From assembly GCA_949358305.1 (NCBI GenBank), contig OX442317.1, forward strand, positions 8,002,186 through 8,066,185: DNA of 64,000 bases, read 5' to 3'. Origin of the DNA: Strigamia acuminata (lineage: Eukaryota > Arthropoda > Chilopoda > Geophilomorpha > Linotaeniidae). How positions within the stretch are numbered: position 1 is the first letter of the stretch; every line of letters begins with the position of its first letter. Shown here piece by piece: positions 42,173 through 52,800 of this stretch. Both the position numbers and the translations under genes were made by a program. The notes beneath the pieces are model-generated. The model ran no database searches. It saw only the letters and a list, made by a program, of their open reading frames with translations, and had not been told where the DNA came from.

Positions 42173-45100
42173 GTGATACTTTCGGATAAGGAGTTTACAA
42201 GTTGCTCCATTTCTTCTGCAGACATCAATCTCTTAGGATGTGGGCATTGTCGTGCCCAATGTCCAATTTGCCCGCAATTGTGGCATGGTGCATTGTCTGG
42301 AGTCAACTTTGCTTGGTTGGCCTTATTGCCATCATCAGGGTTACTTGGAGTTGAAGTTTGTTCATTTTTTTCTCCAATTTGCGATTTATTATTCTCTTTT
42401 TTCAAATTAAAATCAACTGAAAATGGTTTTGGAAGGAAGGACGTATTTCCTTTCATCTGCGGTTGCAAGCTCGTCTGCTGTGGTTGCCTCGCCTGCATTG
42501 GAGGCTTATATTTTGTTATTGCTGGGTTATTTTTTGTGAATAACACACTTGCCGCATCCATTAATTTGTCGACTTCTTCTTCTGTATATTCGGCCAGCAT
42601 TATCTGGGTATCTCCTATTGACTCGCTGGATTCACCTGGGTATTGTGTCCATTTGACATTTGGTCGCATTGGTATTCGTGGCTGTGGATAAGGAGGATGT
42701 CCACTCTCTTGTTTTTTGGTGGAGGTTTCCTCTCGTAACAGCGAGAATTGAGAACGCGGGCGCATCATTTTTGCACCAGCACGAGTGTAGTCTGACTGGT
42801 GTCGCTGTCTTTCATCTCGTGCTCTCTGCTCTTCTATCGGAATGTCTGAAGCGTACCGGTCGTCAATGTACATCTGGTGGTTTCGGATGAATTGTGATAA
42901 TTTTTCGAAGGAACTGGCCATCGGTGCATCCACCATTCGCAATACTTGCTCGGAGAAAGGTGTCAGGCCATTCCTGAATTTTCTGTCTTTGTCAAAATCG
43001 CTGATATGATATGGGAGTTGGGTGAACAAATCTTCTGTACGTCTTAAGTACGTGCGAATGTCTTCTCCCAACGTCTGTTTGTGATTATCCCAATATTTTA
43101 TCATCATGGCGTTGGACTCTCCATATTCCTTCATAAAAGCTTTCACAAATTCGTCCCAGTGTGAGAAGTTACTTTTCCGCAACCAATTTGTTGCACTTCC
43201 AACCAACATTTTCGGAATTAATTTTTTCAAAGTTACGTCCGGGTCCATCTCGTGATTTATGACTAGGTGCATAACTTCATCTAGGAATTGGGTACCAGCC
43301 TGCCAACCTCCATCAAACATATCGGGAGTAATTCGGTCCCATTTGATTTGATGAGATGGGGTGTAATGGTGAGTCCAATTGCTCGAACAATATTTCCGAA
43401 TTATTTTCCGCAGCATCTCGTCCATTTCCTGTGATTTCGAGGGGATTTGAGACAATCGTTCATCGATTTGTCTTGAGATAATTTCTTCCAATTCCTCTGT
43501 GCTTTTCGGTAATGTGCGTGGGTTAGTTGGCGGTGGATCTCTATCGTCTTGTCGAAAATTTCCTCCACCTCTCCTTTCCTCTCGTGATCTGGAAAAATTA
43601 GGCTCGTCTCGACGAAATTGGTCAGAGTGAGAATATTTTCGATCATATTCCTCTCCTCTTGGCGGAGGGCTGGAATGTGATCGTCTGTCGTCTCGATACG
43701 AATCATCACGTCGTCCCTCCGAATAATCACGTTGTCGATACGAATTATCTCGTCGATCCTGTGAGTTGTCACGACGTCCTTGCGATTCTCTTTGGGTATA
43801 ACCTTCATACCAATAGGAGCCCCTTTGCCGTCGTGATTCGTCTTGATAATCAGATTGTTGACGTGAATTATTTCTTTCCATTGACTCATTTTGATTGTAA
43901 TAGTCTTGTCTGGTCGCTTCGTGATTACTTTGCTGACGTGTTCCGTCGTTGAAACGAGCAGCACCTTGTTGGTGTGTCTCTTGTTGATAACGCGACACAT
44001 TTCGCGGTTCTACTTCATATTGTGATCGTGTCTCGTCGGAAAATCGTACTTCCGTAGGTGGGCGAATTCCTCGTTGATTACACGACTCATTTCGTGGATC
44101 TACATTTTCCGGTTGCTGGGAATATTTGCCTTGTAGATAATCATTGTAATCCCTAACTTTCGTATAACTGGCTTGTCCAGTTGCTTCATCATGTCCAGTC
44201 GCAGCATTTTGGTTGCTGCTTTTATCTTGCTCTGGAACTTCTTGATCGTGTTGAAACTTTTGTTTTTCATTTTCGCGACTTATTTCGCGTTGCCTATCTC
44301 TTTCATTAGCTGCTGACAAGTGTTCAACTGCTTCTTCCAACGTATATTTACGATGGTAACACGGATCGTTCTCATTTATTGGTTTTTCTGTGTAAACGTC
44401 AAATGATTTTCCTTCATTTTTTGTAGAAGATACTCTGACATTTTCAGTTTCCATCTTTTTGGGCTTATCCCAAATCTGCGGGTCTGCTGGATCTAATCCT
44501 GTTACTTTACCTTGTTTTTTGTCTGTTGCAGCTGATTGATTTGTTAGATGCTGACGATTTCTTTGATCAATTATGTCCAATACGTTTGGATTTTTGGCTG
44601 GTGAAATTGAAGCACGTTTGGAATCTCTTTTTTCATCCATTTCACCTTTCCTTTTTAGAGAGTTCCTGGACGATTCTGGTGACAAATTCACCACTTCTGG
44701 CCGATGAGGCGGAATATTGCTTGGCACTTGATACCGACATTGTGCAAGGTACTTAAGCTCTTCGTTTTCTTGACGGGCTCTTTCCGCTGCTTCTTGTGCT
44801 TCAAGAGCAGCCTGACGAAGGTAATGAATTTCCCTGCTCTCCGCCGACTCCATAGCCCTTTGCTTTGCCAACAATTCCTGTTTTTCAGTTTCTAAACGGA
44901 CTTTTTCCGCCTCTATCTTCCGATTTTCCTCCAAAATGGCTTCACGCTCTGCTACCGCTTGTGCTTTTCGTTGCGCACGCAACTCCTTCTGTTCAGTTTC
45001 TTGACGGAGTCGCTCTGCCGCCAGTTTATTCCTCATGGTGCGCATTTCTGCTTCAAGTCGATCTTTGGTAGCGCGAATTTCTGCATCTAATTGATCCTTC

Positions 45101-45834
45101 TTGGCGCGAATATCTTCATCTGTTGTTTTCTTGGCCAATTCTGCCTCGAATTTCGCTTGTTTGGCGTGGCGTTCCTCTAACTTGAGCCGTTTCAACATCT
45201 GGAATTCTTCGGAATGTGCCAGTTGCAGTCGCCTTGCTCGATCGGCCATTGCTGCCGTTATTTGTGCCACGTCTTCATCAGAAAGCTGCACACCTTCCTC
45301 ATACTGCTGGTGACGCTCCTGGAGACTGTCTTCCATCTCTTTCATAACATCTGCGATGCGTTGGCGAGCTCTCGCTAATTTATGGCGGGTTGGGGAGTTT
45401 TCTCCTGAACTTTCCGCCTCATCGCGGGCACGTCCTGACGCTTGCTGCTTGTAGGCTCGCACTAGTCGACCACGCTTCCTTGCTACAGCGATGACTTGCT
45501 CCAACGTCATGTGAGAAAGGTCTATTTTGCTTGTTGGAGTCGAATCCACCGTGGCTGGCGTGTCGCCATGTTGCGACGAAGCTCCTGAGATACTTGATTT
45601 TCCAAGCAAATCTTGGGACTCCTCTCTCGTTTGTTTTAGCCAAAATTCTCCCTGCCGTTCAGGCGATACTTCCAGACGAAATTCCTTGCTCGTCATGGCC
45701 TGGGTGTCGTCTGCATGGTCCGACTCGGACGATGATGAAGGATGCACATTGGCTGCTCCTGCGGTCCTTCCGCCTCGTGTGCGAGGTCCGCGGCCGTTTC
45801 CCCGTCCTCTCCTCGAATCTTGTGGCTGCGACAT
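42145..45834 (-). CDS. gag: Gag polyprotein of copy 1, 1,229 residues
   Basis: ATG at 45834 is 123 bases after the 5' LTR. Order: Arg/Gly-rich N-terminus (RRGRGNGRGPRTRGGR); a coiled coil of Glu/Lys/Arg/Ala heptads at about residues 160-370 (KAQAVAEREAILEENRKIEA); a Gln/Asn/Arg/Asp-rich disordered part with repeated RRDNS (about 600-780); the retrotransposon Gag core at about 840-1000 (WDEFVKAFMKEYGES); and one CCHC zinc knuckle, CHNCGQIGHWARQC, near 1183. It would form the particle and bind the RNA. A typical Ty3/gypsy Gag is well under half this length, so the N-terminal 800 residues are an addition. About 20 nt before the stop lies the frameshift site to pol. Confidence 0.94.
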   Translation of the reverse strand: MSQPQDSRRGRGNGRGPRTRGGRTAGAANVHPSSSSESDHADDTQAMTSKEFRLEVSPERQGEFWLKQTREESQDLLGKSSISGASSQHGDTPATVDSTPTSKIDLSHMTLEQVIAVARKRGRLVRAYKQQASGRARDEAESSGENSPTRHKLARARQRIADVMKEMEDSLQERHQQYEEGVQLSDEDVAQITAAMADRARRLQLAHSEEFQMLKRLKLEERHAKQAKFEAELAKKTTDEDIRAKKDQLDAEIRATKDRLEAEMRTMRNKLAAERLRQETEQKELRAQRKAQAVAEREAILEENRKIEAEKVRLETEKQELLAKQRAMESAESREIHYLRQAALEAQEAAERARQENEELKYLAQCRYQVPSNIPPHRPEVVNLSPESSRNSLKRKGEMDEKRDSKRASISPAKNPNVLDIIDQRNRQHLTNQSAATDKKQGKVTGLDPADPQIWDKPKKMETENVRVSSTKNEGKSFDVYTEKPINENDPCYHRKYTLEEAVEHLSAANERDRQREISRENEKQKFQHDQEVPEQDKSSNQNAATGHDEATGQASYTKVRDYNDYLQGKYSQQPENVDPRNESCNQRGIRPPTEVRFSDETRSQYEVEPRNVSRYQQETHQQGAARFNDGTRQQSNHEATRQDYYNQNESMERNNSRQQSDYQDESRRQRGSYWYEGYTQRESQGRRDNSQDRRDNSYRQRDYSEGRRDDSYRDDRRSHSSPPPRGEEYDRKYSHSDQFRRDEPNFSRSREERRGGGNFRQDDRDPPPTNPRTLPKSTEELEEIISRQIDERLSQIPSKSQEMDEMLRKIIRKYCSSNWTHHYTPSHQIKWDRITPDMFDGGWQAGTQFLDEVMHLVINHEMDPDVTLKKLIPKMLVGSATNWLRKSNFSHWDEFVKAFMKEYGESNAMMIKYWDNHKQTLGEDIRTYLRRTEDLFTQLPYHISDFDKDRKFRNGLTPFSEQVLRMVDAPMASSFEKLSQFIRNHQMYIDDRYASDIPIEEQRARDERQRHQSDYTRAGAKMMRPRSQFSLLREETSTKKQESGHPPYPQPRIPMRPNVKWTQYPGESSESIGDTQIMLAEYTEEEVDKLMDAASVLFTKNNPAITKYKPPMQARQPQQTSLQPQMKGNTSFLPKPFSVDFNLKKENNKSQIGEKNEQTSTPSNPDDGNKANQAKLTPDNAPCHNCGQIGHWARQCPHPKRLMSAEEMEQLVNSLSESITKNLNARAQ

Positions 45835-45934
45835 CTCGTTTTAGTCACAGAAAAGAAGAGAGAAACAGAATACTCTATCACAAAATAACTTTTATCACAC
45901 AAAATTGGTCCCTCAACTGAAGATAAGTTGTTAA

Positions 45935-45955
45935 GGTTCAAATAACGGGCCCCCA
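45935..45955 (-). other. Primer-binding site of copy 1
   Basis: Two bases after the 5' LTR the minus strand reads TGGGGGCCCGT, then TA and TTTGAACC. It matches the complement of a tRNA-Pro 3' end (TGGGGGCTCGT) at 10 of 11 bases, and TTTGAACC matches its T-arm. tRNA-Ile (TGGTGGCCCGT) also matches at 10 of 11. The primer is therefore likely tRNA-Pro but not certain. Confidence 0.6.
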
Positions 45956-45957
45956 AG

Positions 45958-46989
45958 TGTAATGAGCTCAAATTACTGTGGAGAATATTAACAATAAAAC
46001 TAAACTCATTGATGCCGTGCCAGGACTTATACAAATACTTCACAAATAACTCAATTTTAACTCAAACTTCAAGTTAAACACTAAGAAAAATAATGACTCT
46101 ATTATTTCTCAATAAAAAGGCTGATTTATTCAAACTTAGAATAAACACTAAATCAAATACAAGATATTAAAATACGGATATTATTTTGTGATAAAATGAT
46201 AAATTAGATGACTGAAGAAATAATTTACTAAGAGAAATATAATTAAAAGCAAAGGAAAACGATAAAGAATCCAGTCGATTCGACGACTCCACTTCTCGGG
46301 AACGCCGAACGCTTGGATTCGCTTCGCTCGACGCTCGGCTCGGCCTCGGCGTTTCTTCAATACGGACACAATTCCGTCACAACTTCGTTCTCCTGACTCG
46401 CTCGGGCTCAATCCCGCTCTCTTCGTCCTTTCCAGGTCGCAACGTCGTCGTCGCGGCGTCGTTGCGGCTGATTCCGCTCAACAATCTCACACAGTCGCGC
46501 TCACTTCGCTTCGTCGCGAGTGAGGAAGTCTCAGTCCAACAATGGCTGTTGGCCGAGAATAGAAATCCCTCCAAACAATACTTGTTTGGCAAGATGAAAA
46601 TCCCACTGTCACTAACTGAAGTAACAGCAAGAAGTATCTCACAAATTGCTCCGGCAATTTGCAAGACTGAGTCCAAATACTCTGGCAATCATTCACTAAA
46701 TCCGCTTGTAGAATGGTGTTTTCTCAGGAAGATTTTGGTGACTGGTTGCTCTCAAAGTAGGTTTCAAACTGAGGAGTTTTTCTGCTCCTCACAGGAAGTG
46801 TTTCCTGCTCCGGGAGGTTGCGGGCTGGTTTCCTTGGCGACCACCCACAATTCCTCCCACCCTGCCTAACTCCCTTTATCTAGACAGGAAATCATAAAAA
46901 ATATAAAATAAAATAAAACAATCTCCAATTTAATATTTTATTTCGGGCTCATTCCCGACACTTCATTAGTGACCACTAGGGTCACTACA
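45958..46989 (-). repeat. 5' LTR of retrotransposon copy 1
   Basis: 1,032 bp, the same length and, as far as I could compare, the same sequence as the 3' LTR at 32099-33130. Drives transcription of the element leftwards. Confidence 0.97.
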
Positions 46990-47420
46990 GACTGGATTTT
47001 GAAAAGTTGTTAGAACGCTTGGATATTTATACACAATCTGTATTTAATGAAATCGTAAAAGTTGTGAAAAAGGTAAATAACATCTGGTATTAAAATTAAT
47101 TGGCTTATTCACTTTTTAAGAGAGAAAATTAAACATTCAATAGAGCTCATTTGAAATTAATTAATATATATATATATATATAATTATATATTTTTATATT
47201 TTCATTAAAAAATTTTAATTTGCTGATTTGTTTTCCTTTTTTTAAAAAAAACATTTAACTTAAGATTTACAATAAAGTTCTTAAGTTATTAAATGAACAT
47301 TTAATTTGATGCTAATACTCCCATTATTCTAAATTTCATTAAATGACGGCATAAAATTCAGAAAAACAAAGTTATTGTGTTGACCAGTGTATTGCAGTGC
47401 AGCATCGTGTTGTGTTATAT
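46990..47420. other. Displaced gene C promoter and AT-rich spacer
   Basis: The TATA box of gene C (TATAAATA on the minus strand, 47024-47031) lies here, about 35 bp from the insertion point. An AT dinucleotide microsatellite is at 47163-47184. No gene frame was seen. Confidence 0.65.
47024..47031 (-). promoter_or_regulatory. TATA box of gene C, separated from it by the retrotransposon
   Basis: TATAAATA on the minus strand. Removing the element and one GACT copy puts it about 75-80 bp before the gene C ATG, similar to the 83-90 bp between the TATAAAG box and ATG of gene A. Confidence 0.65.
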
Positions 47421-48172
47421 ACAAGGTGTCCCAAATGAACGAAGCCGGTCAAGTAACGAAAAGACCATTTGAGTGAGATAAATGAAACAAATGTAGTACT
47501 AGTAAACTAAGTAAGGGCATTTCAAAAATGTAAAAAAATTTGACCTCTGACCTTTTCTTCAAGGTCATTTCAACTCTAACTTTTAAACTAAGACTGGTGG
47601 AGCAAAATTCTCAATTGAAAAAAGAAAAAGCACCTTCTGTTTAGTAGAAAACTGCTCATCAAATTTACTCCAACACAATAGCAGATAAAATTACAAAAAA
47701 AATAAATCATGAAAAAGTCTTGATCTTGGTTTTCTCTTTTGTATTTTTTTACTTTTTCATTATTTTATTTGTTAAATATCATTTAAAATACCAGTTAAAT
47801 TTCTCACAATTCATGACTGCATAGGAATTAAATACAAAAAAGTCAAAAAATACAAAAATGAAAACCAAGATCAAGACTTTTCATGATTTATTTTTTTCGT
47901 AATTTTATCTGCTATTGTGTTGGAGTAAATTTGATGAGCAGTTTTCTACTAAACAGAAGGTGCTCTTTCTTTTTTCAATTGAGAATTTTGCTCCACCAGT
48001 CTTAGTTTAAAAGTTAGAGTTGGAATGATTTTGAAGAAAAGGTCAGAGGTCAAATTTTTTCACATTTTTGAAATGCCCTCACTTAGTTTACGGGTACTAC
48101 ATTTGTTTCATTCATCTCACTCAAATGGTCTTTTCGTTATTTGACCGGCTTCGTTCATTTGGGACACCTTGT
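47421..48172. mobile_element. Fold-back MITE, 752 bp, Tc1/mariner-like ends
   Basis: Long inverted arms of about 350 bp each: ACAAGGTGTCCCAAATGAAC on the left and its inverse on the right, with TATA on both flanks. The arms pair almost base for base (for example TTTGACCTCTGACC and GGTCAGAGGTCAAA). The centre is AT-rich and has no transposase. Confidence 0.9.
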
Positions 48173-48737
48173 ATATACAGGGTGTCCCAAAAGTCTGAAC
48201 CTCCCCAAGTAATTTCCAAAATACTTAAGATATCAGAAAACTGAAGAAAAACTCATAGGGGAAATCTTTCATTGCGAATCTGATGGGATCCTCAAATTTG
48301 ACCTCAAAGGTCATTTTCAAGGTCATTCACTTGCTAACTTCTAAACCAATCAGGTTAGAGCAAAATGTCCAATTACAAAGTTGTAGAGAACCATCTAATT
48401 AGTCTAGAACTGTTCTTAAAAAAATTATTTCTTACGGAAAAGTTTTGAGAAAAAAAGGTTTGAAATGTTAGTCTACTCAGCTTTGTAACTCAGCTTTGTA
48501 ACTTAAAACTATTGAGGCAACCAAGCTAATCCTCAATTAGGACACTTTATTGGATCATACTTGTAAGTAGAAGAGAGGAAACACAAAAGAAAGGAAATAA
48601 TTTATTTTGGAAATACATTCCACATGATAGTTTTAGGTTACAAAGCAGAGTAGACTAACATTTCAAACCTTTTTTTCTCAAAACTTTTCCGTAAGAAATA
48701 ATTTTTTTAAGAACAGTTCTAGACTAATTTGATAGTG

Positions 48738-49769
48738 TGTAATGAGCTCAAATTACTGTGGAGAATATTAACAATAAAACTAAACTCATTGATGCCGTGC
48801 CAGGACTTATACAAATACTTCACAAATAACTCAATTTTAACTCAAACTTCAAGTTAAACACTAAGAAAAATAATGACTCTATTATTTCTCAATAAAAAGG
48901 CTGATTTATTCAAACTTAGAATAAACACTAAATCAAATACAAGATATTAAAATACGGATATTATTTTGTGATAAAATGATAAATTAGATGACTGAAGAAA
49001 TAATTTACTAAGAGAAATATAATTAAAAGCAAAGGAAAACGATAAAGAATCCAGTCGATTCGACGACTCCACTTCTCGGGAACGCCGAACGCTTGGATTC
49101 GCTTCGCTCGACGCTCGGCTCGGCCTCGGCGTTTCTTCAATACGGACACAATTCCGTCACAACTTCGTTCTCCTGACTCGCTCGGGCTCAATCCCGCTCT
49201 CTTCGTCCTTTCCAGGTCGCAACGTCGTCGTCGCGGCGTCGTTGCGGCTGATTCCGCTCAACAATCTCACACAGTCGCGCTCACTTCGCTTCGTCGCGAG
49301 TGAGGAAGTCTCAGTCCAACAATGGCTGTTGGCCGAGAATAGAAATCCCTCCAAACAATACTTGTTTGGCAAGATGAAAATCCCACTGTCACTAACTGAA
49401 GTAACAGCAAGAAGTATCTCACAAATTGCTCCGGCAATTTGCAAGACTGAGTCCAAATACTCTGGCAATCATTCACTAAATCCGCTTGTAGAATGGTGTT
49501 TTCTCAGGAAGATTTTGGTGACTGGTTGCTCTCAAAGTAGGTTTCAAACTGAGGAGTTTTTCTGCTCCTCACAGGAAGTGTTTCCTGCTCCGGGAGGTTG
49601 CGGGCTGGTTTCCTTGGCGACCACCCACAATTCCTCCCACCCTGCCTAACTCCCTTTATCTAGACAGGAAATCATAAAAAATATAAAATAAAATAAAACA
49701 ATCTCCAATTTAATATTTTATTTCGGGCTCATTCCCGACACTTCATTAGTGACCACTAGGGTCACTACA
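48738..49769 (-). repeat. 3' LTR of retrotransposon copy 2
   Basis: 1,032 bp, same sequence as the LTRs of copy 1 wherever compared. Confidence 0.97.
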
Positions 49770-49783
49770 CCTCCCCTCTTTTT
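49770..49783 (-). other. Polypurine tract of copy 2
   Basis: AAAAAGAGGGGAGG on the minus strand directly before the 3' LTR. Confidence 0.9.
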
Positions 49784-49813
49784 AGGAAGGTTCTCCGATT
49801 CTTCCTTCACTTC

Positions 49814-52800
49814 TCACTTCTCGATTCGGAAAACTGACTCCGGAGTTGGAGCTTCGCTTTCGGAAACCGAAAATTTTGGCAGATGCTGGGTTGGTCCCGA
49901 GGTGGCGCCATTGTTGACATGGAGCCAGACTTCTTTGATGAACTTGGTCCTCGGGAATACTCGGTCATAATCGATGTCATATTTTTCGCGGGATCCGGTG
50001 GGTGGTCTCCGCACCGCAACTAGTCGTTGATGCTGAATTATGCGTTTAGGCTCTCTGACAGCATTCTCGAGCCACTTCAATGCCTCATGGCATAACGTCG
50101 CATTATAGATAAGTAGAGTTCGCGCGTATTCGGGGAATCTCAGACCTGGATACAACTGTTTTATTTTCCTGTAGTCTTGGTTTGGATTCTTTTTCGTCCC
50201 TTTAGTGGCTGCCGAACTTCTGCCAGACGCTGTTTTTTGCGAGCTTCCACTAGCTCTATTTAAGGGCTCATTCCCTTCGACATCAAACATCTCAGTATCG
50301 GTGGTCAATTTCAACTCAACATCGGATTCTGGAGCTATTGCTTTTTTGGTTGGCTGGTGGCTCGGCGTGGCAGTCATAAAGACTGTGGGCACCGCCCCTC
50401 CCGCTGCTGGTGGGTCAGCCACTTGCTGCGCACACGTCCCAAAATTCCGTTGCAGTTGCAAACTCTGTCTTCTCAGAATCCATTCGCCCCGCAGTCTCAG
50501 CATGCACTGCCCCGATGTTTCTCCCGTTTTAAAAACTTCTCGTTCCAATTGGGCCCGGATGACAGGTGGGTCTCCCAATACTGTTTTCCAGCTGTCGAGC
50601 AACTCAGGTGGGATGCCCATTGCTGACGTCCATAGGAAACTTGTGGCGATCAGCGATGCTTCGACCGCTTGGAAAACTCCTGGAAACAAAAGTCTTATTA
50701 ATGCCACTGACATTTGCACTTCGAACCAAGCTAGCCATTCTTTGGTTCTCAATTCGGTGGGTTGGGCGACGAAGGCTTGAGCGCATCTCCGTCGTTCATT
50801 TAGTGATTCTGCTAATTGGGCTTGCTGGTACTCATCCATTGTCGGGGTCAGAAGTCCTTGGTTACATAATGGAAATTTCAGATACATTGTCCACAGCTGT
50901 CGATAGTATCTATCGAAATCTTCGGCTAATTTGACTGATGGGTCTATCGTGTACATCACGGTGGCTACTGATGGAATTGGCAGTGATAAGTCCGTTTGGG
51001 GAATTGGTTCCGTAATTGGCTGCAAGTGAGGGTGAGGCACCCCCAAGGCGGCACTTGGCGTAGCTTTTGGTTGTACCTTCCTTGGATCTCGCATCCTCGG
51101 GCGCAGTATTCGCGATGGTCCTTTTTTTCGCGCTGGTTCCCTTGCCCTTTTCTCCCATGCCTGGGCTAAGGCCTCGTCAAGAGTCGGCAACTCTCGGCAG
51201 CTGGAAATCTCCGGTGATGACACTCGCGGCGTTGGCGTTGGTGGGCACGTGGTTGGAGTCCAGGTAATAGGAGTGTGCGCACTCCGTGGTGGTGTCTTTG
51301 GCGCCTGGTCCGGTCTTGGAGGGGTGGCCAGCGATGGTTTCTGTACTTCCTGCTGTCTTGGCGGGGTAGTAGGTGGTGTTCGTGGCCCTCTTTTGTTGGT
51401 TTCACCTCCCTGTTGTTTTTCAATGTCGTGTATGATTGTCGCTGTTGGCTCCCGTTCCTCCAAAATGCGAACAGTCGTTTCAGCCAATTGCTGCTCTTCC
51501 TCCGACTCAGGCGATGGCGAACGTTGACACTCGTCCATTACCACGTATTGATCTAGCTCCATCTCATGTGCCGTCAAATACTCGTCCGACGAACTTCTGC
51601 GAATTTGCACCTGTAGTGTCTCATCTTTACTTGCCGAAATTGTCACTTTTCTTGCTGGGCGCATTTCTGAATAGCGGTGTGACGACCGTGGGCGCTTCTT
51701 TGTCCGCTCAATTCGATTTCCTTCGGCCGACGGACGCTTCTCTGTTGCTCGGTGGTGTCTAGGTACGTATTCTTGCTCTGTCGTTTCGTGTCGCCTCGAA
51801 TTCCTTTTCGGACTTATTTCCGAGCTTCGTTGATGCCTCTTTACTTCCCTCTCTGAATCTTTGTCTGTTCGACTTAATCTTTTCTCCATTTGCGTTTGAC
51901 GAGAGAAATATTGCCGTCTTGGACTTTTACTCCTTCGTCGGGGACTTTCTTTTCTATCTCGACTTTGACATCTTCTCGGACTTATTTCCGCACTTCTGTA
52001 CTCTTTTCGCCTAGATCTGAATTCCCTGGTATAATATTTTGGGCTGATTCTTCGAGGAGGAGTTGTCCTTTTGTGTCTCTCACTCCTGGAGTAACGAAGG
52101 GCTCCTCGTGATCTGGCTTCTCTTCCTCGCCGTTTGGTTTCCTCTTCTTCCGTTCTGACACATTTCAGAAACTCCACTTCCTCGTGCAATTCCTTCACCG
52201 TTTCTTCTGCCGCCTGCTCTAATGCTGCCTCCCACTCGTCCTGCTCCTGCCGCTGTTGTTTGGCGTACACGAGCGGTCCAAAATCCTCGGCTTGCGGCTC
52301 ACCTTCTAAATTGAGCGGTGTGATGTTTTGGCCAATGAGTCCCGTCATATGGAGTTGGTGCATCTTGTACTGACTCTTTATGAAGTATGGCGGCTCTTTA
52401 TCTAACTCCGGGGAAGGCAATAAGGCCTGAGCTTCGAGGTAAGCTGTCTTCTCCTCCATATATTTAGCCGCTACTTCTGGTGCTCCGGCTTTCAGCTTTG
52501 CCATCACCTCTTCCACGAATTTAAATTTGTTTGTCGCAGGATTCTGGTATATTTTGAGATCGGCTGCTTCCTCCTCTTCTATTGGATATTCGTCCCCTAT
52601 CATCTGGTTCCAAATTGGGCCATGTGTGTCCTCTGTAATTGGGATCTGTCTCAAAACTTCGTGGAAACATGTTTTGAATCCTTTAAATAGTCGTTTCGTC
52701 GTTCCCCAAAATCTTTGGATGGCTGTTGTGAAGGCTTTGCGTGCTTGAAATGCTGTAAAACCTCTCTTGACGAATTCTCTCTTGTATCTGTATGGAATTC

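Larger units (their letters stand above)
32099..46989 (-). mobile_element. Ty3/gypsy LTR retrotransposon, copy 1 (14,891 bp, intact)
   Basis: Both 1,032-bp LTRs (right, 5': 45958-46989; left, 3': 32099-33130) start TG and end CA on the minus strand. The element is flanked by a 4-bp duplication GACT. Order on the minus strand: 5' LTR, primer-binding site, gag, -1 frameshift, pol, third ORF, polypurine tract, 3' LTR. Protease, RT, RNase H, integrase, then GPY/F is the Ty3/gypsy order. All three frames are open, so this looks like a young, potentially active element. It is about twice the size of a usual gypsy element, owing to a long Gag, a long Pol N-terminus and the extra ORF. It interrupts the 5' leader of gene C. 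Confidence 0.97.

Noticed and set aside
41484-42176. 230-codon + strand frame opposite pol
   Set aside because: Antisense shadow of the Ser/Glu-rich Pol leader, repeated identically in copy 2. No independent coding evidence.
43401-44000. 199-codon frame inside gag on the same strand
   Set aside because: It is a shifted reading of the Arg/Asp/Ser-rich repeats of Gag, with no domain. Its twin at 60040-60639 is the same shadow.
45935-45955. Firm assignment of the primer as tRNA-Ile, linking the element to the nearby tRNA array
   Set aside because: tRNA-Ile and tRNA-Pro fit the first 11 bases equally well, and the following TTTGAACC favours tRNA-Pro. The link is not supported.
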